64,000 nt of DNA from assembly GCF_019050325.1 (NCBI RefSeq), contig NZ_VOMB01000020.1, forward strand, positions 1 through 64,000. Direction: 5' to 3'. Shown here in pieces: positions 37,576 through 46,737 of the stretch (positions within the stretch are counted from its first letter, which is position 1; every line of letters begins with the position of its first letter). Both the position numbers and the translations under genes were made by a program. This DNA is from [Mycobacterium] fortunisiensis. GTDB lineage: Bacteria; Actinomycetota; Actinomycetes; Mycobacteriales; Mycobacteriaceae. The notes beneath the pieces were generated by a model, which was not told the DNA's origin, searched no databases, and was given only the letters and a program-made list of their open reading frames with translations.

Positions 37576-39329
37576 GGCCAAGTCACCCATTCCCCGCCGG
37601 GCGCGGTGACGTCACGGCCGTACCGCTGCCGGGCCAGCTCCCGGTACCGGCTCATGATCGGCCCCGAGCTCGGATCCATCCGCAGCGGCGGCAACGGTCC
37701 GAGCCTGGTCAGCGCGGCAGCGGGCCCCTCCACTGGACCGGCTGCCGCGGCCACGGCCAGTTGCGGGGCGAGTTCGGCTTCCACCGGCACCACCGCGGTC
37801 GCGGTCTCAGCCCAGTCCCCGGCCGGCTCGCCGACCTGGGTATCCGCCGACTCGGTGCTGAAAGTCCCTCGCGCGTTGTGGTATTCGATCAGTTCGCAGA
37901 TCAACTCGGTGTCGTCCGATTCCCAGGCCACGGCGAACGCCCCCGCCAGCATCGGCGCCGAGACGGTACGTGCCCAGCGGGACCGCGCTCCGGCGTCGGT
38001 GATCGTGTAGCGCACCGAATCCACGGCCAGCGCGGCGGGTACCTTCAGGTCGACGGCCCGCGCCAGTTTCACCATGGCGCGCCGATATTTACGGCTCCCG
38101 GGACGGCAGTTGTACGTGCCGGACCCCGCCGCATGACGGGCCTCCACCTCTTCCCAACTCTGGCCCGGTTTACCCAGGCCGTCGAAGCCCATTCCGGCGA
38201 GTGCGTCGGCCCGCCAGATGTTGCCCAGGTGGGCATCCAACCGGGCGTACTGCAGCCAACTGTGCCGCGGTGAGCCGTCCAGCAGCGCCCTGGCCTCCTC
38301 CACCATGGCGATGGCCTCGTCGAACATGCCACGGAAAAGCGCGATCCAACTGCGCTGCAACAAGATCCGGTGCAGATGCAGGGGCCGGTCGATCTCACGC
38401 CAATGCCGCTCGGCGTATCCCCAGCATTCATCGGCCTCCCGTAACTTGCCGAGCCCCACCCGGATCAGCCCGAAGTACAGCCAACTTCGGGACACTTCGT
38501 GGGCCCGGGAGTGCTCGGCGATCACCGGGTAGGCCTCGGTCACCAGGTCCTGGGTGTCGGCGTACTCGGCCGCCGACCAGGCCCCAGCGGCTCGTTCCAG
38601 TTGGCTGCGGGCGCGGGCCAACCGCCAGCCACGAGCCTCGGCGCGGGCGCCGGCCCGCCGCAGCCACGGCTGCGCCTCGTCGAGACGGCCCGTCTCGACA
38701 CAGAACCGGCCGTAGGCCAGCGCCGCGGTGACAAACAGATGATCGGCCTCGAGGGCATCGGCGCCGGGGGCAGCACGATCGTCGAGATCGGCGAGTACCT
38801 CCGCCCACACCGGCACCGACGCGGCGTAGAGGTCGTCCTCGCACAACGCGCTCGCAATCAGAATCCGGGCGTGGCAGGTCAGGTGCCGATGTTCGACCGT
38901 CAGATCGTCGAAATCCCCACCGACCTCGAGCAGGGCCTTCAGGTGTACCGCGGCGGCGTCGTGGTCGCCGCGGGCCGCGGCCAGACCGGCGTCGAGGAAC
39001 TCCACCCGGCGGCGGTACCGACAGACCATGTGATCGATCTCGGAGTCGGACATCGTGGTCTCGGCGGCCAGGTCGGGCCGTTGCCCCGACCGAATCGCGA
39101 CGTAGATCGCCAGGGTGTCCCGGATCCGGGAAATGCTTTCCAGCACACCGTCATAGGCGGTGCGCACCAGGAAAATCTCACCCAGCTGGGCGAACACCTC
39201 GAATGCGTAGTCGTCGCGGTCGGCCTGCTCGATCCGGGGCAACAGCGACACCAGGAGATCGTGGGCCGCTTCCTCGTCGGCGGCCAGCGCGAGGTCACGC
39301 GCCCGCCGCAGGTCCCCCTCGATCGTCAC
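37572..39329 (-). CDS. TPR-like helical-repeat protein, first gene of the CHAT operon
   Basis: A 585-aa all-helical protein. TPR-like hairpins are best seen at about 201-234 (ALAYGRFCVETGRLDEAQPW), 281-310 (LYFGLIRVGLGKLREADECW) and 321-350 (RSWIALFRGMFDEAIAMVEE). The C-terminal 100 residues are Pro/Ala-rich and end in a short basic tail. TPR proteins often sense or hold CHAT proteases. GTG 39329 follows TATGGT by 6 bases, so the operon is probably read from a leaderless promoter. Its stop overlaps the CHAT start. Confidence 0.85.
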   Translation of the reverse strand: MTIEGDLRRARDLALAADEEAAHDLLVSLLPRIEQADRDDYAFEVFAQLGEIFLVRTAYDGVLESISRIRDTLAIYVAIRSGQRPDLAAETTMSDSEIDHMVCRYRRRVEFLDAGLAAARGDHDAAAVHLKALLEVGGDFDDLTVEHRHLTCHARILIASALCEDDLYAASVPVWAEVLADLDDRAAPGADALEADHLFVTAALAYGRFCVETGRLDEAQPWLRRAGARAEARGWRLARARSQLERAAGAWSAAEYADTQDLVTEAYPVIAEHSRAHEVSRSWLYFGLIRVGLGKLREADECWGYAERHWREIDRPLHLHRILLQRSWIALFRGMFDEAIAMVEEARALLDGSPRHSWLQYARLDAHLGNIWRADALAGMGFDGLGKPGQSWEEVEARHAAGSGTYNCRPGSRKYRRAMVKLARAVDLKVPAALAVDSVRYTITDAGARSRWARTVSAPMLAGAFAVAWESDDTELICELIEYHNARGTFSTESADTQVGEPAGDWAETATAVVPVEAELAPQLAVAAAAGPVEGPAAALTRLGPLPPLRMDPSSGPIMSRYRELARQRYGRDVTAPGGEWVTWP

Positions 39330-39335
39330 CGTTGC

Positions 39336-39341
39336 ACCATA
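39336..39341 (-). promoter_or_regulatory. -10 box of a leaderless promoter for the TPR-CHAT operon
   Basis: On the minus strand, TATGGT is followed by GCAACG and then the GTG start. It lies immediately after the terminator hairpin of the lipoprotein gene, giving the operon its own start point. Confidence 0.5.
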
Positions 39342-39399
39342 TAGAAACGGCGGGCGCGCCCGGACGCGGTGTACTGCGCGTCGGTGGGCACGCCCGCCG
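39342..39399 (-). terminator. probable terminator of the lipoprotein gene
   Basis: On the minus strand, CGGCGGGCG (39391-39399) pairs with CGCCCGCCG (39348-39356), 9 bp, with a GC-rich 34-base loop. The stem is followed by TTTCTATAT. It separates the lipoprotein gene from the TPR-CHAT operon. Confidence 0.5.
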
Positions 39400-39412
39400 C
39401 CGTCGGGACGGA

Positions 39413-39925
39413 TCAGCTGCAGCTCACCGTGATGGTGAACGGCTTGGAGATCATCCCGGCCATCGGGTTCTTCATGTCGGCGCCCGACGCTTCACCGGTG
39501 ATGGTGTAGGTGTCACCGTCCACCGCAACCTCGGCCGAGCCGACCTTGGCGCCCATCGCCTCGCTGACGGCCAGGGCGCTGCCGTCATAGACCAGGCCCA
39601 GCGATTCCACCTTCGGGGTGGCCTCGTCGGTCATCACCACGCCCAGCCCCTGCTGGCCGCCGATCGCGGCGCTCGCCACGTTGATCTTGCCGCCCTGCTT
39701 GACGCAGGTGACCGAGTTCAGGTCCAGGCCCGCCAGATCTGATCCGTCGACCTTCACCTGGGCATTGCTGCCTGAGCTGACCTTGGTGTCGGTCGCCGAT
39801 GCGGCCGGCTTGTCGGCAGGTTGGCCGTCGGGCGTGTCGGCGGACGTGTCGGAGCAGCCCACGACAGCCGCGCCCACCGCGAGCAATCCGGTGGCCCCTG
39901 CGATGACTCGGTTGATCTTGTTCAT
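39413..39925 (-). CDS. LpqH/19-kDa antigen family lipoprotein
   Basis: A 170-aa surface lipoprotein. The N-terminal signal (MNKINRVIAGATGLLAVGAA) ends in a lipobox, AVVGC, with lipidated Cys24. A Thr/Ser/Asp-rich linker follows, then an LpqH-type beta domain ending KNPMAGMISKPFTITVSCS, the same end pattern as the 19-kDa antigen, including a paired Cys. ATG 39925 has GGGGA upstream. The family is exported to the mycobacterial cell surface. Several paralogues usually exist, so I do not give the symbol. Confidence 0.92.
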   Translation of the reverse strand: MNKINRVIAGATGLLAVGAAVVGCSDTSADTPDGQPADKPAASATDTKVSSGSNAQVKVDGSDLAGLDLNSVTCVKQGGKINVASAAIGGQQGLGVVMTDEATPKVESLGLVYDGSALAVSEAMGAKVGSAEVAVDGDTYTITGEASGADMKNPMAGMISKPFTITVSCS

Positions 39926-40031
39926 TCCGGTCTTCCCCTTCGTGTACCCGTCGCCCCGATGGCTCCGTCGTGTTCCCAAGTCAAGGCGGGACGATCTGCT
40001 ACCGATCCCAAGAAATGTCGGTTCCCGCAGG

Positions 40032-40037
40032 TAACGT
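40032..40037 (+). promoter_or_regulatory. -10 box of a leaderless promoter
   Basis: TAACGT, then 7 bases, then the GTG at 40045. This supports that GTG as the start over an in-frame ATG at 40015. Confidence 0.45.
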
Positions 40038-40044
40038 GGGTTTC

Positions 40045-40326
40045 GTGACGAAGGACCCCACACCGCCGGACCAGCCCGAGGACATCCCCGAGAACGTCCC
40101 CGACAACATCGAGGCCACCGGTTACACCGCCGCGGGCGTGCCCACCTTCGATGCGGTCCGGGAGAAGATCGAGAACCGCTACGGCACCGCACTCGGGGCA
40201 TCTGAGCTGGCCGCCGAGACTCCCGAGGGCCGCGCGGTCGAGGACGAGTACGAGAAGCGGCAGCAGGCGGCGGCCGAGCGCCTGCAGCAGATCCGCGAGT
40301 CCATGCGCGACGACGGCGACGCCTGA
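40045..40326 (+). CDS. small acidic hypothetical protein
   Basis: A 93-aa protein with a Pro/Glu-rich N-terminus (TKDPTPPDQPEDIPENVPDN) and a charged helix at the C-terminus (EDEYEKRQQAAAERLQQIRE), probably a coiled coil. I recognise no domain. GTG 40045 is chosen because TAACGT sits 7 bases upstream; ATG 40015 would add ten residues. The winged-helix gene follows after 3 bases, so they share a transcript. Confidence 0.72.
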   Translation: MTKDPTPPDQPEDIPENVPDNIEATGYTAAGVPTFDAVREKIENRYGTALGASELAAETPEGRAVEDEYEKRQQAAAERLQQIRESMRDDGDA

Positions 40327-40329
40327 GCG

Positions 40330-41493
40330 GTGCGGACGTTCACTGTTGCCGAGCGTCGTGCTCGGCTGGCCCGGCGTCACTTCCTGAGCCGGCCGGCATC
40401 CTCAGTCGTCGCCACCACCGGCTCGTTCGTCGGACTGCATGCCACCGACCCGGCGACCCCCTACCTGTCCCTGTGGGCACGGCTGCCCGGGTTCGGCATC
40501 GAGGATCTCGACGCCGAGCTCTACCAGCAGCGCACGGTGCTCAGACACCTCGCGATGCGGCGCACCTTGTGGGTCGTGCGCGCCGAGGACTTGTCCACCG
40601 TCCAGGCCGGCGCCAGTGACCGGGTCGCCGGTAACGAGGAACGCAAACTCGTCGGCGATGTGGAGAAGGCCGGTGTGGCCGCCGACGGCACCCGATGGCT
40701 GGACACGGCATGTCAGGCGGTGCTGGCCCACCTACGCGAGCACGGACCGACCCCCGCGAGCCAGCTGCGCACCGCACTGCCCGAGCTTGCCGGCAGCTAC
40801 GATCCGGCGCCCGGCAAGCGTTGGGGCGGTGAAACACCGCTCTCACCAAGGGTTTTGACGGTGCTCGGGGTGCGTGGCGAGATTGTCCGCGGGCCCAACG
40901 ACGGCGCCTGGACCACCTCGCGGCCCCGCTGGACCGCCACCGCGGACTGGTTGGGCGCGCGGCCGGCGCCCGTCGCCCCGGAGCAGGCCCGCGCCCAGCT
41001 GGTGCGGACCTGGCTGCAGACGTTCGGCCCAGCCACGCTCACCGACATCAAATGGTGGTTCGGCAACACCCTGACCTGGGCCCGCCACGCGCTGCGCGAT
41101 ATCGGCGCGGTGGAAGTGGATCTGGCCGGCTCCCCCGGTTACGCCCTACCCGATGATCTGGAGGTGGAACCGGAACCCGAGCCCTGGGCGGCGCTGTTGC
41201 CCGGTCTGGACGTCACCACCATGGGCTGGTTCGACCGGGACTGGTATCTCGGCGAGCACCGTCGCCAGGTGTTCGACACCAACGGCAACGGCGGGCCCAC
41301 GGCATGGTGGAACGGCCGGATCGTGGGCGGCTGGGGTCAGGATGCCGACGGCCGCATCGAGTTGCGTCTGCTAGAGGAGATCGGCAGCGAAGGTACCCGC
41401 GCGCTGCAGCAGCGCGCCGATGCCCTGACCGAATGGCTGACCGGAGTACGTCACAAGCCGCGGTTCCCGTCGCCGCTGTCGAAACGACGCTGA
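40330..41493 (+). CDS. winged helix DNA-binding domain-containing protein (HTH_42/YcaQ-like)
   Basis: A 387-aa protein of the superfamily that includes the AlkZ/YcaQ DNA glycosylases that unhook crosslinks. Family features: the start with ARRHFLSRP, MRRTLWVV, KRWGGETPLS, LQTFGPATLTDIKWWFG and the end PWAALLPGLDVTTMGW. The QxQ catalytic motif of AlkZ is not seen at its usual N-terminal site (GLHATDPATPYLSLWARL is there instead), so glycosylase activity is uncertain. GTG start at 40330. It converges with uvrA, an apt DNA-repair neighbour. Confidence 0.85.
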   Translation: MRTFTVAERRARLARRHFLSRPASSVVATTGSFVGLHATDPATPYLSLWARLPGFGIEDLDAELYQQRTVLRHLAMRRTLWVVRAEDLSTVQAGASDRVAGNEERKLVGDVEKAGVAADGTRWLDTACQAVLAHLREHGPTPASQLRTALPELAGSYDPAPGKRWGGETPLSPRVLTVLGVRGEIVRGPNDGAWTTSRPRWTATADWLGARPAPVAPEQARAQLVRTWLQTFGPATLTDIKWWFGNTLTWARHALRDIGAVEVDLAGSPGYALPDDLEVEPEPEPWAALLPGLDVTTMGWFDRDWYLGEHRRQVFDTNGNGGPTAWWNGRIVGGWGQDADGRIELRLLEEIGSEGTRALQQRADALTEWLTGVRHKPRFPSPLSKRR

Positions 41494-41503
41494 CGCGCGG
41501 TGC

Positions 41504-44398
41504 TCAAGCGCTGACCTTGCGCCGCTTGGGTTTTGGCGCGGGCACCTCGATCAGCTCGGCCAGGAACTGGCCGGTGTAGCTGGCCGGGTTGGCCGCCACA
41601 TCCTCCGGCGTGCCCTGCGCGACCACCGTGCCGCCCCCGGCACCGCCCTCGGGACCCATGTCCACGATCCAGTCCGAGGTCTTGATGACGTCGAGGTTGT
41701 GCTCGATCACGATCACCGTATTGCCTTTGTCGACAAGGCCGTTGATCACCTTGAGCAGCTTGCGGATGTCCTCGAAGTGCAGGCCGGTGGTCGGCTCGTC
41801 GAGGATGTAGACGGTGCGGCCGGTCGAACGCTTCTGCAGTTCGGCGGCCAGCTTGACGCGCTGCGCCTCACCGCCGGAGAGCGTCGGCGCCGGCTGGCCC
41901 AGCCGCACGTAACCCAGGCCGACGTCGACGAGGGTCTTGAGGTAGCGGTGGATCGAGCTGATCGGCTCGAAGAACTCGGTGGCCTCCTCGATCGACATGT
42001 CCAGCACTTCGGCGATGGTCTTGCCCTTGTAATGCACCTCAAGGGTTTCCCGGTTGTAGCGGGCGCCCTGGCACACCTCGCACGGCACATACACGTCGGG
42101 CAGGAAGTTCATCTCGATCTTGATCGTGCCGTCACCCGAGCACGCCTCACACCGGCCGCCCTTGACGTTGAACGAGAACCGGCCGGGCTGGTAGCCGCGC
42201 ACCTTGGCCTCGGTGGTGGCGGCGAACAACGACCGGATTTTGTCGAACACCCCGGTATAGGTGGCCGGGTTGGACCGCGGGGTGCGGCCGATCGGGGACT
42301 GGTCGACGCGGACCAACTTGTCCAGTTGATCGAGGCCGTTGACCCGGGTGTGCCGGCCGGGCACCTGCCGGGCGCCGTTGAGTTTGTTGGCCATCACCGC
42401 GGCCAGGATGTCGTTGACCAGGGTCGACTTGCCCGACCCGGAGACGCCGGTGACCGAGGTGAGCACGCCGAGCGGGAAGGAGACGTCGATCTCCCTGAGG
42501 TTGTTCTCCCGCGCGCCGACCACGGTGACCTGACGACGCTTGTCGGTGGGCCGCCGGATCGCCGGCACCTCGATGCTCTCCTTGCCGGAAAGGTAAGCGC
42601 CGGTGATGGATTCGGGGTTGGTCAGCAGATCCTGATAGGTACCGCTGTGCACGATCCGGCCGCCGTGCTCACCGGCCGCCGGGCCGATGTCGACGACCCA
42701 GTCGGCATGCGCGATGGTGTCCAGGTCGTGCTCCACCACGATCAGGGTGTTCCCCAGATCGCGCAGCCGCACCAGGGTATCGATCAGCCTGCGGTTGTCG
42801 CGCTGGTGCAGACCGATCGACGGCTCATCGAGCACGTAGAGCACGCCGACCAGGCCGGAACCGATCTGGGTGGCCAGCCGGATGCGTTGCGCCTCACCAC
42901 CGGACAGCGTCGCGGCCGCCCGGGACAGCGACAGATAGTCCAGCCCGACGTCGAGCAGGAACCCGAGCCGCGACTGGATCTCCTTGAGTACCTGTCCGGC
43001 GATGGCCTGCTCGCGCGGCCCCAGGGTCAGGGCGTTCAGGAAATCGGCACAGTCCGCGATGGACAGCTCGGCCACTTCGGCGATGGACTTCGCGCCGAAC
43101 TCCCCCGCCGCCAGCGTCACCGCGAGGATCTCCGGCTTCAGCCGCGTGCCGTTGCACTCCGGGCACGGGATGTCGCGCATGAAACCCTCGTAGCGTTCCT
43201 TCATCTGCTCCGAGTCGGTCTGCTCCATGCGCCGTTGCAGGAAGGCCATCACGCCCTCGAAGTCGGCGTAGTAGGACCGGGTCCGGCCGTAGCGGTTCTT
43301 GTACCGGACGTGGACCTGGTGATCGGAGCCTTCCAGAATCGCCTTGCGCGCCTTGGCCGGAAGCTTGCGCCACGGGGTGTCGACGTCGAAGCCCATGGCA
43401 TCGCCCAGCCCGGACAGCATCCGGGTGAAGTACTCGGCGCTCTGTCCGACGGCCCACGGCGCGATGGCGCCACCGGCCAGGGTCAGATCCGGGTCCGGAA
43501 TGACCAGCTCGGGGTCGACCTCTTTGCGGATGCCCAGGCCTGTGCACTCCGGGCAGGCGCCATACGGCGAGTTGAACGAGAACGAGCGCGGCTCGAGATC
43601 GTCGACGGCCAGCGGGTGGCCGTTGGGGCAGGCCAGCTTCTCGGAGAAGCGTTGCTCGCGGTGCGGATGGTCGTCCTCGCGGTCGACGAACTCCAGCACC
43701 ACGATGCCGTCGGCCAGGTTGAGTGCGGTCTCCACCGAATCGGTGAGCCGTTGCTTGGCGCTCGCCTTGACCGTCAGCCGGTCGACGACCACCTCGATGT
43801 CGTGTTTTTCCTGCTTCTTGAGCTTGGGCGGATCGGTCAGCGAATGCACCACGCCGTCCACCCGCACCCGGCTGTAGCCCTGGGTGTTGAGCTTCTCGAA
43901 CAGGTCGACGAACTCGCCCTTGCGGGTGCGGACCACCGGGGCCAGCACCTGGAAGCGCAGACCCTCGTCCATCGCCAGCACCTGGTCCACGATCTGCTGC
44001 GGGGTCTGCCGCGCGATGCGCTCACCACACACCGGGCAGTGCGGGCTGCCGGCACGGGCGTACAGCAGGCGCAGGTAGTCGTAGACCTCGGTGATGGTAC
44101 CCACGGTGGAGCGGGGGTTGCGGTTGGTCGACTTCTGGTCGATGGACACCGCAGGCGACAGACCCTCGATGAAGTCGACGTCGGGCTTGTCCATCTGGCC
44201 GAGGAACTGCCGAGCATAGGCCGACAGCGACTCGACATAGCGGCGCTGGCCCTCGGCGAAGATGGTGTCGAAGGCCAGCGAGGATTTGCCGGACCCGGAC
44301 AGACCGGTGAACACGATCAGCGCATCACGCGGCAGATCGAGGTCGACTCCTCGCAGATTGTGCTCGCGGGCACCCTTGACAATCAGGCGGTCAGCCAC
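41504..44398 (-). CDS. uvrA: excinuclease ABC subunit A
   Basis: Damage-recognition ATPase of nucleotide-excision repair. Two ABC modules: Walker [15 protein letters not shown] (residue about 31) and [15 protein letters not shown] (about 650), signatures [16 protein letters not shown] and [16 protein letters not shown]. Zinc modules are seen as [17 protein letters not shown] and [16 protein letters not shown] with [10 protein letters not shown]. 964 aa, normal. GTG 44398 has AAAGGAAA upstream. It works with UvrB, encoded at 51299. Confidence 0.98.
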   Translation of the reverse strand: MADRLIVKGAREHNLRGVDLDLPRDALIVFTGLSGSGKSSLAFDTIFAEGQRRYVESLSAYARQFLGQMDKPDVDFIEGLSPAVSIDQKSTNRNPRSTVGTITEVYDYLRLLYARAGSPHCPVCGERIARQTPQQIVDQVLAMDEGLRFQVLAPVVRTRKGEFVDLFEKLNTQGYSRVRVDGVVHSLTDPPKLKKQEKHDIEVVVDRLTVKASAKQRLTDSVETALNLADGIVVLEFVDREDDHPHREQRFSEKLACPNGHPLAVDDLEPRSFSFNSPYGACPECTGLGIRKEVDPELVIPDPDLTLAGGAIAPWAVGQSAEYFTRMLSGLGDAMGFDVDTPWRKLPAKARKAILEGSDHQVHVRYKNRYGRTRSYYADFEGVMAFLQRRMEQTDSEQMKERYEGFMRDIPCPECNGTRLKPEILAVTLAAGEFGAKSIAEVAELSIADCADFLNALTLGPREQAIAGQVLKEIQSRLGFLLDVGLDYLSLSRAAATLSGGEAQRIRLATQIGSGLVGVLYVLDEPSIGLHQRDNRRLIDTLVRLRDLGNTLIVVEHDLDTIAHADWVVDIGPAAGEHGGRIVHSGTYQDLLTNPESITGAYLSGKESIEVPAIRRPTDKRRQVTVVGARENNLREIDVSFPLGVLTSVTGVSGSGKSTLVNDILAAVMANKLNGARQVPGRHTRVNGLDQLDKLVRVDQSPIGRTPRSNPATYTGVFDKIRSLFAATTEAKVRGYQPGRFSFNVKGGRCEACSGDGTIKIEMNFLPDVYVPCEVCQGARYNRETLEVHYKGKTIAEVLDMSIEEATEFFEPISSIHRYLKTLVDVGLGYVRLGQPAPTLSGGEAQRVKLAAELQKRSTGRTVYILDEPTTGLHFEDIRKLLKVINGLVDKGNTVIVIEHNLDVIKTSDWIVDMGPEGGAGGGTVVAQGTPEDVAANPASYTGQFLAELIEVPAPKPKRRKVSA

Positions 44399-44459
44399 GC
44401 GTTTCCTTTCCCACGGCAGACTTCACGCCCATGCTATGTGCGGCCACCGACAAGCCGGT

Positions 44460-44465
44460 TACGGT
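44460..44465 (+). promoter_or_regulatory. -10 box of a leaderless promoter
   Basis: TACGGT, then 6 bases (GGCGCT), then the ATG at 44472 of the metallo-beta-lactamase-fold gene. There is no Shine-Dalgarno. Confidence 0.45.
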
Positions 44466-44471
44466 GGCGCT

Positions 44472-45155
44472 ATGACCAGCCCTCATATCGCGGTTGACGA
44501 CACCTACACCGGCCACGTGGAACCAGGGACCGCTGCCCGGCGCACCCTGCCGAAAGCTTCCGTCATCAAGGTCTCGGTCGGTCCGATGGACAACGACTGC
44601 TACCTGGTGACCTGCGCTTCCACCGGGGAAAGCGTGCTCATCGACGCGGCCAACGACGCCGAGCTGCTGCTGGATCTGATCGCACAGCACGCGCCGACGC
44701 TGTCCCTCATCGTCACCACCCACCAGCATTTCGACCATTGGCAGGCCCTGGAGGCAGTGGCCAAGACCACAGGCGCGCCGACGGCCGCGCACGCGCTGGA
44801 CGCCGAACCGCTGCCGGTCACCCCCGATCGGATCCTGGCCGACGGGGACACCGTCGAGATCGGCAAGCTGCGGTTCGACGTGATCCACCTGCAGGGCCAC
44901 ACCGAGGGGTCGGTGGCCCTGGCGCTCACCGGCGCCGACGACGTCACGCACCTGTTCACCGGTGACTGTCTGTTTCCCGGCGGCGTGGGCAAGACCTGGA
45001 AGCCCGGCGACTTCGAACGGCTACTCGGGGATGTCAGCACCAAGGTGTTCGACATCTACGACGATCGCACCGTGGTGTACCCCGGACATGGCGACGACAC
45101 CACGCTCGGCGCCGAACGTCCCCACCTGCAGGAGTGGCGCGAGCGCGGTTGGTAG
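44472..45155 (+). CDS. MBL fold metallo-hydrolase
   Basis: A 227-aa glyoxalase II-like hydrolase corresponding to Rv1637c by position. The metal motif HxHxDH is present as THQHFDHW; LQGHTEGSVAL, FTGDCLFPGGVGKT and VYPGHGDDTTLG supply the other ligands. It probably hydrolyses thioesters such as lactoylglutathione or mycothiol analogues, but the substrate is unproven. Divergent from uvrA by 73 bases and convergent, end to end, with the universal stress gene. Confidence 0.9.
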   Translation: MTSPHIAVDDTYTGHVEPGTAARRTLPKASVIKVSVGPMDNDCYLVTCASTGESVLIDAANDAELLLDLIAQHAPTLSLIVTTHQHFDHWQALEAVAKTTGAPTAAHALDAEPLPVTPDRILADGDTVEIGKLRFDVIHLQGHTEGSVALALTGADDVTHLFTGDCLFPGGVGKTWKPGDFERLLGDVSTKVFDIYDDRTVVYPGHGDDTTLGAERPHLQEWRERGW

Positions 45156-45599
45156 TCAGCTGGTGTGGACGATGAGCACGTCGGTCTTGGACCGGCGTGC
45201 CACGTTCGCCGGCACCGAACCGAGCAGGCGCCCGGCGATGGTGCTCAGACCGACGTTGCCGACCACCAGCAGATCTGCCTTGACATCCTCGGCGAGCTCG
45301 ACGAGCGCGTCGACCGGGGCGCCGACGACCGGGCGCTCTTCGATGTCCGTCGCGCCGGCGGCCTTGGCCCGGTCCGTCGCCTCGCGCAGGATGGCGTAGA
45401 TCGGTGCATTGCCCGCCATCTTGTAGCCCTCATCCTTGAGCACATCAGCGGCACGCTGGTCTTCGCTCTGGGGGAAATAGGCGGTTGCCACGATCAGCTT
45501 GGCATTCGAGCCGGCGGCAATCTGACCGGCGCGGTCGACTGCACGCAACGACGAATCAGATCCGTCCGTGCCGACCACCACGGTTCGATACGCGCTCAT
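45156..45599 (-). CDS. universal stress protein
   Basis: A 147-aa UspA-fold protein corresponding to Rv1636. VVVGTDGSDSSLRAV starts the fold; the nucleotide motif G-x2-G-x9-G(S) is seen in GNVGLSTIAGRLLGSVPANV. The M. tuberculosis homologue is reported to bind cAMP. ATG 45599 has GGGAGGG 5 bases upstream; a TTG one codon earlier is not needed. The upstream gap holds a palindrome at 45739. Confidence 0.93.
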   Translation of the reverse strand: MSAYRTVVVGTDGSDSSLRAVDRAGQIAAGSNAKLIVATAYFPQSEDQRAADVLKDEGYKMAGNAPIYAILREATDRAKAAGATDIEERPVVGAPVDALVELAEDVKADLLVVGNVGLSTIAGRLLGSVPANVARRSKTDVLIVHTS

Positions 45600-45738
45600 C
45601 AATACCCTCCCACTGTCAGTTGCAACGCCACCCGAGACAGTAACCCGTTGCCTGCTGACCAGGGGCGCGAATCACGACACCCGCACGGACAACCGACAAC
45701 TGAGCCTTGATCTCCGACGGCGTATACCGGCACTGATG

Positions 45739-45758
45739 TTAACCCTCGCGAGGGTAAA
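45739..45758. promoter_or_regulatory. palindrome between tesB and the universal stress gene
   Basis: TTAACCCTCGCGAGGGTAAA: a perfect 14-bp core, ACCCTCGCGAGGGT (45742-45755), plus two flanking pairs. It lies 140 bases upstream of the stress gene and 82 bases after tesB. It may be a repressor site or the tesB terminator. Confidence 0.4.
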
Positions 45759-45839
45759 TTCGGTGCCGACCGTGACGAAGGCGACGCTGCGCCGCGAATT
45801 CGCTTGCGCGCCACGTCGACGGTACGAATGCGATGAGTC

Positions 45840-46688
45840 TCAATCGGCGCGCCGGCGACCGAAGTACATCTCCTGGGTCGCGCTGCACACCAATTGCCCG
45901 GTGCGGTTGTACAGCGTGGCGCTGGCCAGGCCGCGGCCGTTGATGCCGCTGGGTGAAACTTGGTCTGACAACAGCCAATCCGTGAGGTCGGCGGGACGGT
46001 GAAACCAGATCGCGTGGTCGATCAGGGCCGAGAAGACACTCACCTGGGTGGCCCGTCGCATCGTCACCGTGGTCTCCAGCAAGGCGGTGCCGGTGAAGTA
46101 CGTCAGCAGACAACTGTTGACGACCGGATCGTCGGTGACGACTTCTGCAGGGCGCCACCACATCCGGGTGCGCTCCGGCGGCTCGGGCAGCTCCATCGCC
46201 AGCCGCGGCGGCGGGTCGATGTAGCGACGCTCGATCCACTGCGGGCGCACCCAGAATCCGTTGGCCTCATTGGCAAATGCCCGCAGTTGCTCCTCCACCG
46301 CGGGCAGCGTGTCCGGGCCGGGCACCGCGGGCATCGACTGCTGATAGTCCGCCGCATCCATGGGCACGCTGAACGAGACGAGCGCTTCCAGCAACACCTC
46401 GTCCCCCTGGCGGCCGATGACCCGGCGGGTGGACAGCGATCCACCGTCGCGCAGCTTGTTCACCTCCATCTGCACCGGGTACCGGGCGTCACCGGCCCGC
46501 AGCAGATAAACGTGCAGGCTGTGCGGCAATCGATCGGTCGCGGTGCGACTGGCCGCCATCAGCGCCTGGGCGGCGATATGTCCGCCGACGATGTGATGGG
46601 TGGGGTTGTCCTTCTGCTCGGCGACGAAGATTCCGTCACCGGACTCGGCCAGGTCGAGCGTGGACAGGATCTCGGCAAGCTGCAGCAT
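45840..46688 (-). CDS. tesB: acyl-CoA thioesterase II (TesB-like)
   Basis: A 282-aa double-hotdog thioesterase that releases fatty acids from acyl-CoA. The first domain contains HHIVGGHIAAQALMAASRT; the second has FSALIDHAIWFHRPADLTDW, with the catalytic-loop Asp, and GRGLASATLYNRTGQLV near the end. ATG 46688 (MLQLAEILSTL) matches the family start. It is on the same strand as, and 49 bases after, the DHA2 efflux gene; the gap holds no clear signal. Confidence 0.92.
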   Translation of the reverse strand: MLQLAEILSTLDLAESGDGIFVAEQKDNPTHHIVGGHIAAQALMAASRTATDRLPHSLHVYLLRAGDARYPVQMEVNKLRDGGSLSTRRVIGRQGDEVLLEALVSFSVPMDAADYQQSMPAVPGPDTLPAVEEQLRAFANEANGFWVRPQWIERRYIDPPPRLAMELPEPPERTRMWWRPAEVVTDDPVVNSCLLTYFTGTALLETTVTMRRATQVSVFSALIDHAIWFHRPADLTDWLLSDQVSPSGINGRGLASATLYNRTGQLVCSATQEMYFGRRRAD

Positions 46689-46737
46689 GGGCACCGCAGC
46701 ATTATTCGATGCGGCCCGCCGGTCGTTGCGGCGGGGT

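Noticed and set aside
41699..44497. 932-codon open frame opposite uvrA
   Set aside because: Shadow of uvrA; its sequence is the complement of conserved ABC motifs.
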